Shown here one piece after another: positions 57,651 to 64,000 of a stretch of 64,000 bases of DNA. Origin of the DNA: Saprospiraceae bacterium (GTDB lineage: Bacteria; Bacteroidota; Bacteroidia; Chitinophagales; Saprospiraceae). The notes under the pieces were generated by a model. It did not search any database. It saw nothing but the letters and a program-made list of their open reading frames with translations, and was not told the origin of the DNA. Made by a program: the position numbers and the translations under genes. The stretch covers positions 310,001 through 374,000 of the forward strand of contig JADKAA010000029.1 in the NCBI GenBank assembly GCA_016715465.1, read 5' to 3'. Each line of letters opens with the position of its first letter. Positions within the stretch are counted from its first letter, which is position 1.

Positions 57651-57685
57651 AAAAGAGGGTAGCCCTAGGTTACCCTCTTTTGTTT
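57651..57685 (+). terminator. Intrinsic terminator after the T9SS-associated operon (bidirectional)
   Basis: AAAAGAGGGTA and TACCCTCTTTT form an 11-bp stem around a 9-base loop with T residues following on the plus strand and A residues preceding, so it can also stop the convergent DUF2853 transcript. Confidence 0.8.
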
Positions 57686-57697
57686 AATGCCAATAAC

Positions 57698-58036
57698 TTA
57701 TTGGAACATATATTCCTTTTTAAATTTTTTTACCAATAAGGCATAAAAAATGACCCGGTGTTTGTTCCTGTTTGAAACACCCATTTCAGCAGCTACTTGT
57801 GCGATTGCCTCATCCAGGTGTGAACCATCCTCAAGGCCAAGTTTTTTAATAAGGAAATTTTTCTTTACGGTAGCCATTTCCTGTTTGTCTGAAATGGCCA
57901 CTGTTGCGGCATCAGCAAGATATATGGCCGGGCCAAGACTCTTTGCCACATTTTCAAGCAAAGCATCACTCAGATTAAATCCAAGCTGATCTGCTTCTTC
58001 TTTGTACGTCATTAATTTTTCTTCAAACTGATTCAT
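57698..58036 (-). CDS. DUF2853 family protein
   Basis: 112 residues from ATG 58036. Helical, cytoplasmic, with the family pattern SLGPAIYLADAATVAISDKQ, ETVRxNFLxKKLG-type sequence (here TVKKNFLIKKLGLEDGSHLD) and a C-terminal NRNKHRVIFYALLVKKF. Homologues are widespread single-domain proteins of unknown function. An earlier ATG at 58066 would add ten residues absent from relatives. Convergent with the surface protein operon. Confidence 0.85.
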   Translation of the reverse strand: MNQFEEKLMTYKEEADQLGFNLSDALLENVAKSLGPAIYLADAATVAISDKQEMATVKKNFLIKKLGLEDGSHLDEAIAQVAAEMGVSNRNKHRVIFYALLVKKFKKEYMFQ

Positions 58037-58185
58037 CGTAAAAATTTTTTGGTAATGAATAATCAAACCGGTATTTTAGGATGAATATCCAATATAATAC
58101 ATTTTTACAAAAAAAGCAAGCAGAAATGGGATGATATTAAGTTGTCTCATTTTTACCGGCGCGCATACATGATACAACATCTATA

Positions 58186-58761
58186 TTATTGAGCCTGTAT
58201 TTGTAAAAAGTTTTGGATCATAATCTTGCCGTATTCAGTCATGATCGATTCCGGATGAAATTGAACCCCGTATAGGGGTAGGTGAGTGTGTTCAATGGCC
58301 ATAATTTGCCCGTCCTCATCTTCCACAACTACTTGAAAGCACGATACATCGCTGGCTTTTTCAATGGCCCATGAATGATAACGGCCTGCAAAAAAGCGAT
58401 CGGGAAGTTCATTAAATATTTTGCTTTTATTGCTGGTTCTTATCATCAAAGATCGCATGCCATGAAATACCCGTGGCAGGTTGTATAAACGAGCTCCGAA
58501 TACCTCGGCAATGGCCTGATGACCCAGACAAACACCGAGCATTGCTTTATTGTGTGCATATTTGCGAATGACCTCTGTAAGGCATCCTGCCTCATCCGGA
58601 ATGCCTGGCCCGGGTGACAGAATAATGTGTGAGGATTCTGACAGTATCTGGCCCTCGATCTGGTCATTTTTCATAACATACACCCGGGAATCGGTTACTT
58701 CTTGAACGAGATGTACCAAATTAAAGGTAAATGAATCGTAATTGTCAATAATAACAATCAT
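58186..58761 (-). CDS. Glutamine amidotransferase subunit of anthranilate / aminodeoxychorismate synthase
   Basis: 191 residues, a class I glutamine amidotransferase. Catalytic triad: C78 in LGVCLGHQAI, and His-Glu in YGVQFHPESIMTEYG. Starting MIVIIDNYDSFTFNLVHLVQ is usual for both TrpG and PabA. With no trpE, trpD or pabB beside it, the two names cannot be distinguished. It delivers ammonia from glutamine to chorismate. A solitary gene, as is frequent for PabA. Confidence 0.9.
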   Translation of the reverse strand: MIVIIDNYDSFTFNLVHLVQEVTDSRVYVMKNDQIEGQILSESSHIILSPGPGIPDEAGCLTEVIRKYAHNKAMLGVCLGHQAIAEVFGARLYNLPRVFHGMRSLMIRTSNKSKIFNELPDRFFAGRYHSWAIEKASDVSCFQVVVEDEDGQIMAIEHTHLPLYGVQFHPESIMTEYGKIMIQNFLQIQAQ

Positions 58762-59198
58762 ATCCTGATTTTCTGGTAGTGTTTTATTATGGCCAATAAA
58801 ATAAAATTTTTGTCCTGTTTTCAGAAATTTCCTATAAAAATACCATGGGATATTTATCCCGAATCCTCAAAAACAAATTGATAGGGTAGCACAGTGCTCT
58901 GACAGAAGTAATATAGACAGATTGGATTTACAAATGGTATTATTTGTAATACATCAACGGCCTACCGGTTAAACTGGCAGGCCGTTGATGTATTTTAAAA
59001 ATCGCAGCGCTTTATATTACACCTAAGCACTGTAAAGAAAAAAGCCTCCACCAATTCTTATTTAATAACATTTAAATCAATCATTCATCTGATGCAAATT
59101 AATAACCAATTGTAGGTATCGCGTATATGATTATTCATATTTTTTATATGATAATACCTAATATTCTGATATTCAATCTATAAATTTAATTGGCTATG
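58762..59198. other. Intergenic stretch of 437 bp
   Basis: Between pabA/trpG and the CDF transporter gene (both on the minus strand). It holds a long hairpin at 58948-58994 described separately; no gene was found. Confidence 0.4.
58948..58994. repeat. Perfect 16-bp inverted repeat, strong hairpin
   Basis: AATACATCAACGGCCT and AGGCCGTTGATGTATT flank a 15-base loop. On the minus strand the hairpin lies about 205 bp past the CDF gene stop. T residues follow it on the plus strand (58991-58996). It could be an intrinsic terminator, or part of a short RNA encoded in the spacer. Confidence 0.6.
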
Positions 59199-60176
59199 TC
59201 AAATAAGTTGGCCGTGTTTTGAGTTGCTGGAAATGTTATCCAGGTCCCAAAGGACCCTTGTTTTGAAAGGATGGATCCTATGGGCACATTCCATTTTGGT
59301 ACATATGCTGCAAGAGAAGGGTAGGCAGCCATCCGTGTGTACAAAGAGCTCTACCGATTCGCCAAATTCGGAGCGAACGACTTTGTCTAAAGCATCAACT
59401 TCGGCATGGGATTCATGAACATTGAAATACCAGGGCACGGTCAGGTGGCAGTCAAAATGGAGGGTGCTGCCGTATTTTATGATGCGCATATTGTGCAAAT
59501 CCACCCAATTTTCTCTGCGCTGGTGGTTAAGGTGCGCAACTACTTTATTTAATAAGTTTTCATCTGCCTCGTCCAAAATTCCGGCAATGGCATCCCTGAT
59601 TATCTTATAAGAAGTATAGACCAGCATTACGGCAAAGATGGCCGCAATGGCATTATCGAGTATAGGAAGATGGGTCAGGTACATGGTCAACAAGCCGGCA
59701 AACAAGGCAAGCGTTGAATAACTGTCTGCCATTAAGTGCTTCCCGGAAGCTACCAGTTGCAGGGAATATTTTTGACTGCCAAGATCCAGGGCATATTTTC
59801 CAACCAGATAATTGAGAATGCCCGAAATGAGGATAATGATCATGCCCACATCCAGTTTTTGGACCTCAGCGGGGTGATAAATCCGGGAAATGCTTTCAAA
59901 AATGATGATCAACCCGGTAATACCAATAAGCATGCCCTCAAAACTTGCCGATAAAAATTCAATTTTACCGTGTCCATACGGATGGTTTTTGTCCTTGGGT
60001 CTACGGGCAAAAGCGAGAGCCATCAGTCCCATAAAGGCCCCAATGATGTTGACAATGCTTTCTGTGGCGTCTGTAAAAATGGCGAGTGAACCGGTAATAT
60101 ACCAGGCCAGTAATTTAAATAGAAACTGTGCTGTGGAAAAAATCAGAATCCAGCGCTGCAATGTGAGAACATCCAA
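59199..60176 (-). CDS. Cation diffusion facilitator transporter with Cys-rich C-terminus
   Basis: 325 residues, six membrane segments. TM2 has D36 in FTDATES and TM5 has the pair H147/D151 in GKHLMAD, the transport-site residues of CDF exporters. The usual Asp four residues after D36 is serine here, with Glu at 39. A histidine loop (KDKNHPYGHGKIE) follows TM2. The cytoplasmic domain is extended by DGCLPFSCSICTKMECAHR, four closely spaced cysteines that could bind metal. Zn, Fe, Mn or Co export is possible; the altered site makes the ion uncertain. Confidence 0.88.
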   Translation of the reverse strand: MDVLTLQRWILIFSTAQFLFKLLAWYITGSLAIFTDATESIVNIIGAFMGLMALAFARRPKDKNHPYGHGKIEFLSASFEGMLIGITGLIIIFESISRIYHPAEVQKLDVGMIIILISGILNYLVGKYALDLGSQKYSLQLVASGKHLMADSYSTLALFAGLLTMYLTHLPILDNAIAAIFAVMLVYTSYKIIRDAIAGILDEADENLLNKVVAHLNHQRRENWVDLHNMRIIKYGSTLHFDCHLTVPWYFNVHESHAEVDALDKVVRSEFGESVELFVHTDGCLPFSCSICTKMECAHRIHPFKTRVLWDLDNISSNSKHGQLI

Positions 60177-60382
60177 AGTATGATGGTTTATGGTTTGTGG
60201 ATGTCAAGGTAAGCAAACTCTATATAGCATAGCATAGGGAAAGTTTCAGATGACATGAAATCTGTGCTTTATTATCGTATAATTAATAGTATATTTAAAT
60301 ATACTTTATAAAATCCCTACGCCTTATTTGAATACTTAAATAATTTTTAAAAATATAACAATTGCATATAGTGTACAAACAT

Positions 60383-60802
60383 CTATATACTTGTGAATTT
60401 GTCAACGATCTTCCTATACCTATCTAACTCATCTTCCAACTTTTCAATCTGCTCTTTTAACAATCTGTTTTCAGCAGCCGCTGGAAGGGTATCAACCGGA
60501 ACACCTGCTTTCTTTATGTGTGCCAACGCATCACTTAAAAAATCATGGTTTAGCTCGATACATGTTTCAATCATGTCATAAATGGTACCGTAATGAGGTT
60601 TTATAAGGCGATTGGCCAAACCATTTTTTGTGATCTTTAACTTATCTGCAAGTTCCTGGTAGGTCACACCTTTGGATTTGGCCACATCACGGACTTTAGC
60701 ACCGAAATTCAAAAAGAATTTTACCTGCATATCATCAATAACTTTTCCTTTAGACATTTTTTGGGTGGTTTTTGGGGGCTTAACTTCACTCATTATCAAC
60801 AT
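60383..60802 (-). CDS. HTH (Xre-like) DNA-binding protein with C-terminal coiled coil
   Basis: 139 residues from ATG 60802. Residues about 30-75 form a helix-turn-helix (VRDVAKSKGVTYQELADKLK, ITKNGLANRLIKPHYGTIY) and the end is a strong heptad coiled coil (RLLKEQIEKLEDELDRYRKI). Such dimeric regulators are common at the edge of mobile regions and phages. An internal alternative start is at 60793 (MSEVK). The first frame methionine at 60916 is not used because a -7 element (60821-60828) lies downstream of it. Divergent from the 81-aa gene across a palindrome-rich spacer, so autoregulation of both genes is plausible. Confidence 0.75.
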   Translation of the reverse strand: MLIMSEVKPPKTTQKMSKGKVIDDMQVKFFLNFGAKVRDVAKSKGVTYQELADKLKITKNGLANRLIKPHYGTIYDMIETCIELNHDFLSDALAHIKKAGVPVDTLPAAAENRLLKEQIEKLEDELDRYRKIVDKFTSI

Positions 60803-60820
60803 TTTAACTTTTCCTACATG

Positions 60821-60828
60821 CAAATTTA
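60821..60828 (-). promoter_or_regulatory. -7 promoter element for the HTH gene
   Basis: TAAATTTG on the minus strand fits TAnnTTTG and places the transcript start about 12 bp before ATG 60802. Confidence 0.48.
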
Positions 60829-60850
60829 AAGGGTTTTCAAGCTCTTTTTT

Positions 60851-60937
60851 AATTAATAAGTACCTTATAAAAAAACTTAAACACCTTATTAATTTATTTT
60901 TGTCAAAAATAACCAAATACTTTTTGCTATAACCAAA
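60851..60937. promoter_or_regulatory. Operator-like dyads and direct repeats between the HTH gene and the 81-aa ORF
   Basis: Within 87 bp: inverted repeat AATTAATAAG (60851-60860) and CTTATTAATT (60885-60894); perfect palindrome TTATTTTTG-T-CAAAAATAA (60894-60912); direct repeat ATAACCAAA at 60909 and 60929, 20 bp apart; and direct repeat ACCTTAT at 60862 and 60883, 21 bp apart. Spacings of 20-21 bp equal two helical turns, the geometry expected for dimeric HTH proteins. Confidence 0.45.
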
Positions 60938-61020
60938 ATTCTTTACCCTCTCACAGGGTAATTACATTTTTGAGTGTCATCAATCCTCACCGTTACTGCC
61001 TATTTTAATTCTTAACCATC

Positions 61021-61266
61021 ATGGAAAAACACATGAACCTGGGAAATGACGTGATTTCCCAACGGGCCTTACTGGCCCTGGATGATTTCATCCACCTTTA
61101 CCCGCCGAAAGAATGCACGGATCACATTCTGTCGGCACTGAAGTACATTAACCTACAAAGGGAAGACGAAGTCGAACCAATGCAGTTCCTAACCTGCCTG
61201 GCCTCCGTTTTTCATGAAATTGAATACCCTGAGGGAGATCCAGGATTGGATCCAGGGGTAGCGTAG
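61021..61266 (+). CDS. Hypothetical small acidic protein (81 aa)
   Basis: An 81-residue, cytoplasmic, acidic and probably helical protein: a first half SQRALLALDDFIHLYPPKEC, a second half LTCLASVFHEIEYPEGDPG. It has no signal peptide or recognised motif. It is divergent from the HTH gene across the operator-like spacer and ends 27 bp before a terminator, so it forms a single-gene transcript. Its job could be linked to the HTH regulator, for example as the controlled product; that is inference. A plausible but inexact -7 box (TACTTTTTG) lies near 60918. Confidence 0.6.
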   Translation: MEKHMNLGNDVISQRALLALDDFIHLYPPKECTDHILSALKYINLQREDEVEPMQFLTCLASVFHEIEYPEGDPGLDPGVA

Positions 61267-61293
61267 GAGAGTTACACGAAAGCACAATAGAAG

Positions 61294-61321
61294 GGCCGTT
61301 CCGGTAGGGATGGCCTTTTTT
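61294..61321 (+). terminator. Intrinsic terminator after the 81-aa gene
   Basis: Stem GGCCGTTCC / GGGATGGCC (two wobble pairs) with loop GGTA, followed by six T residues. Confidence 0.7.
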
Positions 61322-61405
61322 AGTTACAAAACTTATAACCTTGTAACCAAATAATGTATTTAACTAAATTATTTTAGCAGTTTTTTGTTTTTATAGTTAA
61401 ATAAA

Positions 61406-61436
61406 TTTGGAATTTAATCGAAGCCTACTATATTTG
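61406..61436 (+). promoter_or_regulatory. Full promoter (TTTG-N19-TATATTTG) upstream of the lipoprotein gene
   Basis: TTTG at 61406-61409 and TATATTTG at 61429-61436 are 19 bp apart. The next gene start is 61779, so a leader of about 335 bases would result. The leader is AT-rich, has only a 9-codon ORF (ATG 61496) and an inverted repeat ACAGCTT (61676-area counterpart AAGCTGT near 61698); I recognise no known riboswitch in it. Confidence 0.45.
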
Positions 61437-61778
61437 TTTTGATTTTTAAAATCGACTAAGTTTTTGAGGATTTATCCTTCTTGCCATTTCGTTATATGAA
61501 AATTGACATTGAAACCCTGAATTAGCCTATTTAAAGATCCAGTTTTTATTTAAACTTACACTTTACAGCATATATTTTTTGGATTTTTTACGAATTAAAA
61601 CGTAAAAGCAAACCTTGGTTGGATACGATAGAATTCACAATCAGGCATTTGTAATACAGCTTTAATATAGCAATTCGTATGTATTAATATGGGAATTAAG
61701 CTGTGAACTCATCCCGGGGCATTTATGTCCGAATAGGTGTTTAAGTTATGAATTATACTGTTTTTAAATTTTAACCTC

Positions 61779-62366
61779 ATGAAAAAGATCTTTGGATTTC
61801 ACTACATTTTAATTTGCCTTATCTTCATCACAGTTGCGGTATCATGCAATGATACCTCTCCAATTGGAAATGATGATCGTATTGCACTAACCGAAGAAAA
61901 TGACACTTGTACATTTGAAAATATTACCCAGGGACAAATTGACACATTCATTATCGCTGGATATGAATTTGCCATAGCTGCTTTACGTGATTCCCAATAT
62001 GGTTCCCATTATCAAACACTTTTGGCTATGGATCCAAAAAGAATTACTTTTATGGTTGATACAATGACATTTGATACAACCATCATGCAAGTACCTTATT
62101 TCGCTACCATTGCAAATTTAGCAAAAGATAACCAAACATTGCAAAACTGCCTGTCACAGCGTGCCATAGATTTGGGTATGGTAGATTACCTTGAAAGGGA
62201 AGTTGGTGGAAATGATTCTAGAAGATGTTCTTTTTGGTATGTAGCAGGTCAAATGACCCTGGCCCTCATTAGTGTTGGGGAAGCTTCAACTGGCTTTGGT
62301 TTAATCTTAGGGGTAGTTGGAGCAGCCGGTAGCCTGTATAATATATATTGTTGTTGGCATTGTTAA
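61779..62366 (+). CDS. Lipoprotein with Gly-rich hydrophobic, Cys-ended C-terminus (bacteriocin-like candidate)
   Basis: 195 residues, no family recognised. The signal ends in lipobox VAVSC (C23), followed by N-D-T-S. The central part is helical (IDTFIIAGYEFAIAALRDSQ, ATIANLAKDN). The last 45 residues change character: after GGNDSRRC comes a continuous hydrophobic, small-residue stretch SFWYVAGQMTLALISVGEAS TGFGLILGVVGAAGSLYN read in two segments, then YCCWHC. Such a membrane-active tail with clustered cysteines resembles class II bacteriocin or halocin C8-like peptides, in which a precursor releases a C-terminal toxin. The gene is followed 33 bp later by a four-pass membrane protein gene and one terminator, a layout expected of toxin and immunity. 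The function is a hypothesis. Confidence 0.72.
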   Translation: MKKIFGFHYILICLIFITVAVSCNDTSPIGNDDRIALTEENDTCTFENITQGQIDTFIIAGYEFAIAALRDSQYGSHYQTLLAMDPKRITFMVDTMTFDTTIMQVPYFATIANLAKDNQTLQNCLSQRAIDLGMVDYLEREVGGNDSRRCSFWYVAGQMTLALISVGEASTGFGLILGVVGAAGSLYNIYCCWHC

Positions 62367-62399
62367 GTTATAAATTTCGCAAAAAATAAATATTATAAA

Positions 62400-62738
62400 A
62401 TGAAAAAAACCTTTTATATCGTTGGATATACTCTTTTAGTGAGTGGGCGATTTTTAATTGAACCATATGCTTTGGCAATTTTGTGCATAAGTACGACAAT
62501 GCTTATTTATTCAATTTTTGTTCTAAATGCAATTGATGAAAATGTAAAAACTAAAGAAAGAAAAGTAGTGAATGTTGGACTAATCCTATGCTTCGCATCA
62601 AATTACTTCATTGTACCATATTTTTATCCCATTGCAGTTTTAGGTATAATAATATCTATCCATGGGATTTCAATTAGATATAAAAGAGTCAAGTCAATCA
62701 AAGGACTTTTTGAATATGATTGGTTTGCAATTGGTTAG
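62400..62738 (+). CDS. Four-pass membrane protein, candidate partner of the preceding lipoprotein
   Basis: 112 residues, not recognised. Hydrophobic segments at about 6-24 (IVGYTLLVSGRFLIEPYALA region), 25-44, 56-73 (VGLILCFASNYFIVPY) and 74-92 (PIAVLGIIISIHGISI), linked by a short charged loop DENVKTKERK and ended by a basic/aromatic tail. AT-rich codons match those of the lipoprotein gene and differ from the housekeeping genes. Because of its 33-bp spacing and common terminator it is surely co-transcribed; a role as immunity or anchoring protein is inferred from context only. Confidence 0.62.
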   Translation: MKKTFYIVGYTLLVSGRFLIEPYALAILCISTTMLIYSIFVLNAIDENVKTKERKVVNVGLILCFASNYFIVPYFYPIAVLGIIISIHGISIRYKRVKSIKGLFEYDWFAIG

Positions 62739-62788
62739 ATTAAATAAGTATAAATACACAGGTAGGTTTAATCTGCATTTAATAAAAG

Positions 62789-62816
62789 AAAAGGCACCTT
62801 TTTGGTGCCTTTTTTT
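62789..62816 (+). terminator. Intrinsic terminator after the lipoprotein/membrane-protein pair
   Basis: A 10-bp perfect stem AAAAGGCACC / GGTGCCTTTT with loop TTTTT and a T-tract closes the transcript. Confidence 0.85.
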
Positions 62817-62870
62817 ATAAATATCTTGGGACTATCCAGTATTTTGTGTTTAGGTGTCACTACGGCCGTT

Positions 62871-62938
62871 TATCCACTTTTGTGTAGAGAAAATTTAGAA
62901 CCTTAGTTCTACCAATTTTTCTACACAAAGGTGGTTAA
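62871..62938. repeat. Long imperfect palindrome upstream of the IS256-family transposase
   Basis: TATCCACTTTTGTGTAGA on the left is mirrored by TCTACACAAAGGTGGTTA on the right, and inner arms GAAAATTTAGAAC / GTTCTACCAATTTTT extend it around a CCTTA core. It may be the left-end structure of the IS or contain its terminal inverted repeat; the right end lies beyond the window, so this cannot be decided. Confidence 0.5.
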
Positions 62939-62995
62939 TACGGGGAAATTACCACAAGCTTCATGATTAATTATTGAAAATTAATAAATTTAATC

Positions 62996-63601
62996 ATGGA
63001 AAACACATTAGAACATTTATTAGATGCTCTTGTAAAGGAGATCAAAGATCCAAAGGATTTTGAAAAAGTTCAGGATCAATTACTTAAAAGAGGAATCCAG
63101 TCGTTGCTCAAAGCAGAAATGGAGGCTCATCTTGGGTATGCACCAGGCTCAAAACCGGTTGGAGATAACATCAGAAACGGGTATTCTGAAAAGACGTTGA
63201 GCACCTCCCAAGGTGAGATAACCATTGATATACCCAGAGATAGAATGGGGACATTTGAACCAACAGTTGTGCCAAAACATAAAACAATGATTGGGCAACT
63301 TGATCAAACTATTAACCTTTTGTATGCCAAAGGAATGAGTAATTCTGATATCGTTGATTTTCTGAATAAAACATATGGAGTGAGTTACTCAACCTCGCAA
63401 ATATCTGTGATAACCAATAGATTATTGGAAGATATTAAAGACTGGCAGAGCAGACCGCTGGACTCAAAATATGCCATTACCTGGATAGATGCCATTCATT
63501 ATAAAATTAGGCATGAAGGAAAAGTAATCACAAAAGCAGCAATGCTAATCATTGGAATAAGTTTGGACGGTATCCAAGATTTGCTTGGAATATATTGTTG
63601 A
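62996..63601 (+). CDS. IS256-family transposase, N-terminal part (frame broken)
   Basis: 201 residues. IS256/MULE-type features: LEAHLGYAPG-like text (EMEAHLGYAPGSKP), NIRNGYSEKTLSTSQGEI, IPRDRMGTFEPTVVPKH, the helical KGMSNSDIVDFLNKTYGVSY, and ITWIDAIHYKIRHEGKV with the first catalytic aspartate. The frame ends ...LLGIYC before a stop although homologous sequence continues in another frame (63585 on). Either a sequencing indel or a decayed copy. Confidence 0.85.
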   Translation: MENTLEHLLDALVKEIKDPKDFEKVQDQLLKRGIQSLLKAEMEAHLGYAPGSKPVGDNIRNGYSEKTLSTSQGEITIDIPRDRMGTFEPTVVPKHKTMIGQLDQTINLLYAKGMSNSDIVDFLNKTYGVSYSTSQISVITNRLLEDIKDWQSRPLDSKYAITWIDAIHYKIRHEGKVITKAAMLIIGISLDGIQDLLGIYC

Positions 63602-63863
63602 GAATGAGAGCGCAGCGGCGTGGTCACAGATCATGACAGATTTAAGAACCCGAGGAATGCAAGATACCTTATTCATGTGTTCTGATAATCTGCCCGGTCT
63701 CCAAAAAGCTGTCGAATCATCTTTTCCTCAATGCGTTCATCAAATTTGCATAGTCCATCAAATAAGAAATACACTAAAGTTTGTTTCCTACAAAGATAGA
63801 AAAGCGATAGTGAGTGATGTAAAGGGATTTACCAAGCAGATAACCAAGATATGGCGAAAATAG
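63585..63863 (+). CDS. IS256-family transposase, middle part (shifted frame)
   Basis: This frame reads VENESAAAWSQIMTDLRTRG, then MQDTLFMCSDNLPGLQKAVE with the second catalytic aspartate (CSDNL), and CVHQICIVHQIRNTLKFVS, the C-x2-C/H-type family segment. It ends ITKIWRK and a stop at 63861-63863. The downstream reading returns to the first frame, so this segment is flanked by two opposite shifts. It is a fragment, not a separate gene; TTG 63585 is not a true start. Confidence 0.8.
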   Translation: MEYIVENESAAAWSQIMTDLRTRGMQDTLFMCSDNLPGLQKAVESSFPQCVHQICIVHQIRNTLKFVSYKDRKAIVSDVKGFTKQITKIWRK

Positions 63864-64000
63864 CCTTCACTAGGTTCAAGGAAATTTGGGGTGGTAAATA
63901 TAGCAGTGCTGTAAAGTCATGGGCTGAAAATTGGGATGCTCTCACCGCATTCCTGGAATACCCATTGGAAATTAGAAAACTAATTTACACTACGAACATG
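63851..64000 (+). pseudogene. IS256-family transposase, further part, running off the window
   Basis: The first transposase frame resumes as MAKIAFTRFKEIWGGKYSSA, AVKSWAENWDALTAFLEYPL, EIRKLIYTTN, the standard C-terminal half-start of IS256 transposases. The catalytic glutamate and right terminal repeat lie outside the window. Confidence 0.75.

Larger units (their letters stand above)
62871..64000 (+). mobile_element. IS256-family insertion sequence, left part
   Basis: Defined by the transposase reading frames and the preceding palindrome. The left boundary is a guess (between terminator 62816 and the palindrome); no target-site duplication can be checked because the right end is missing. 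Confidence 0.6.

Noticed and set aside
60803..60916. Longer N-terminus for the HTH protein
   Set aside because: The extension crosses a consensus -7 element and operator-like dyads; the residues are Leu/Ile/Lys from AT-rich non-coding DNA.

Overview
The window reads as chromosomal DNA of a member of the Bacteroidota, most likely a Saprospiria-like lineage. Evidence: type IX secretion (T9SS) C-terminal sorting domains of types A and B, a PorP/SprF-PorE-like-CHU_C gene trio, SprB repeats, a choice-of-anchor V type N-terminus with a CxxCH motif, a SusC/FecA-like TonB-dependent receptor, lipoproteins, DUF4403, DUF4293 and DUF2853 proteins, and several phylum-type promoters (TTTG, 19-20 bp, TAnnTTTG). 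The lineage below phylum is an inference.

Layout. 1-7.7 kb: end of a cell-wall amidase with a SPOR domain, DUF4403 gene, MFS transporter, ornithine aminotransferase, FabI, LytM/M23 peptidase, MsrAB fusion. 7.9-13 kb: a tiny membrane-protein ORF, YihY/BrkB protein, thioesterase and a large SprB-repeat secreted protein. 13.2-23.2 kb: lepA, TonB-dependent receptor, rpsP, an unassigned helical protein, M28 peptidase, dnaK. 23.4-37.7 kb: two giant secreted beta-helix-like paralogues (2873 and 1654 aa) with a LytTR regulator gene between them. 37.7-49.3 kb: housekeeping and membrane genes (queuosine-precursor transporter, 37-aa ORF, DUF4293, FAD oxidoreductase, aminopeptidase P, DUF5009 acyltransferase, T9SS-sorted hydrolase, shikimate kinase, TMTC-like TPR membrane protein, O-succinylhomoserine sulfhydrylase, OsmC). 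49.7-57.6 kb: a tight three-gene operon for a PorP/SprF protein, a PorE-like protein and a 1490-aa type-B-sorted surface protein. 57.7-60.2 kb: DUF2853, PabA/TrpG, CDF metal transporter. 60.4-64 kb: AT-rich accessory end with an HTH regulator divergent from an 81-aa ORF across a palindrome-rich intergenic region, a lipoprotein/membrane-protein pair that resembles a toxin-immunity unit, and an IS256-family transposase running off the window in broken frames.

Data quality or decay. Four genes in the first 12 kb (DUF4403, rocD, fabI, SprB-repeat protein) are each split by an apparent single missing base, three of them in or beside a short homopolymer. Very long genes further on are intact. Uncorrected sequencing indels are the simplest explanation, but local decay cannot be excluded from one sequence.

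How the genes work together. The strongest functional groups are the secretion operon at 49.7-57.6 kb, the giant-protein/LytTR locus at 23.4-37.7 kb, and the lipoprotein/membrane pair at 61.4-62.8 kb with its own promoter candidate and terminator. No tRNA, rRNA or CRISPR array was recognised.
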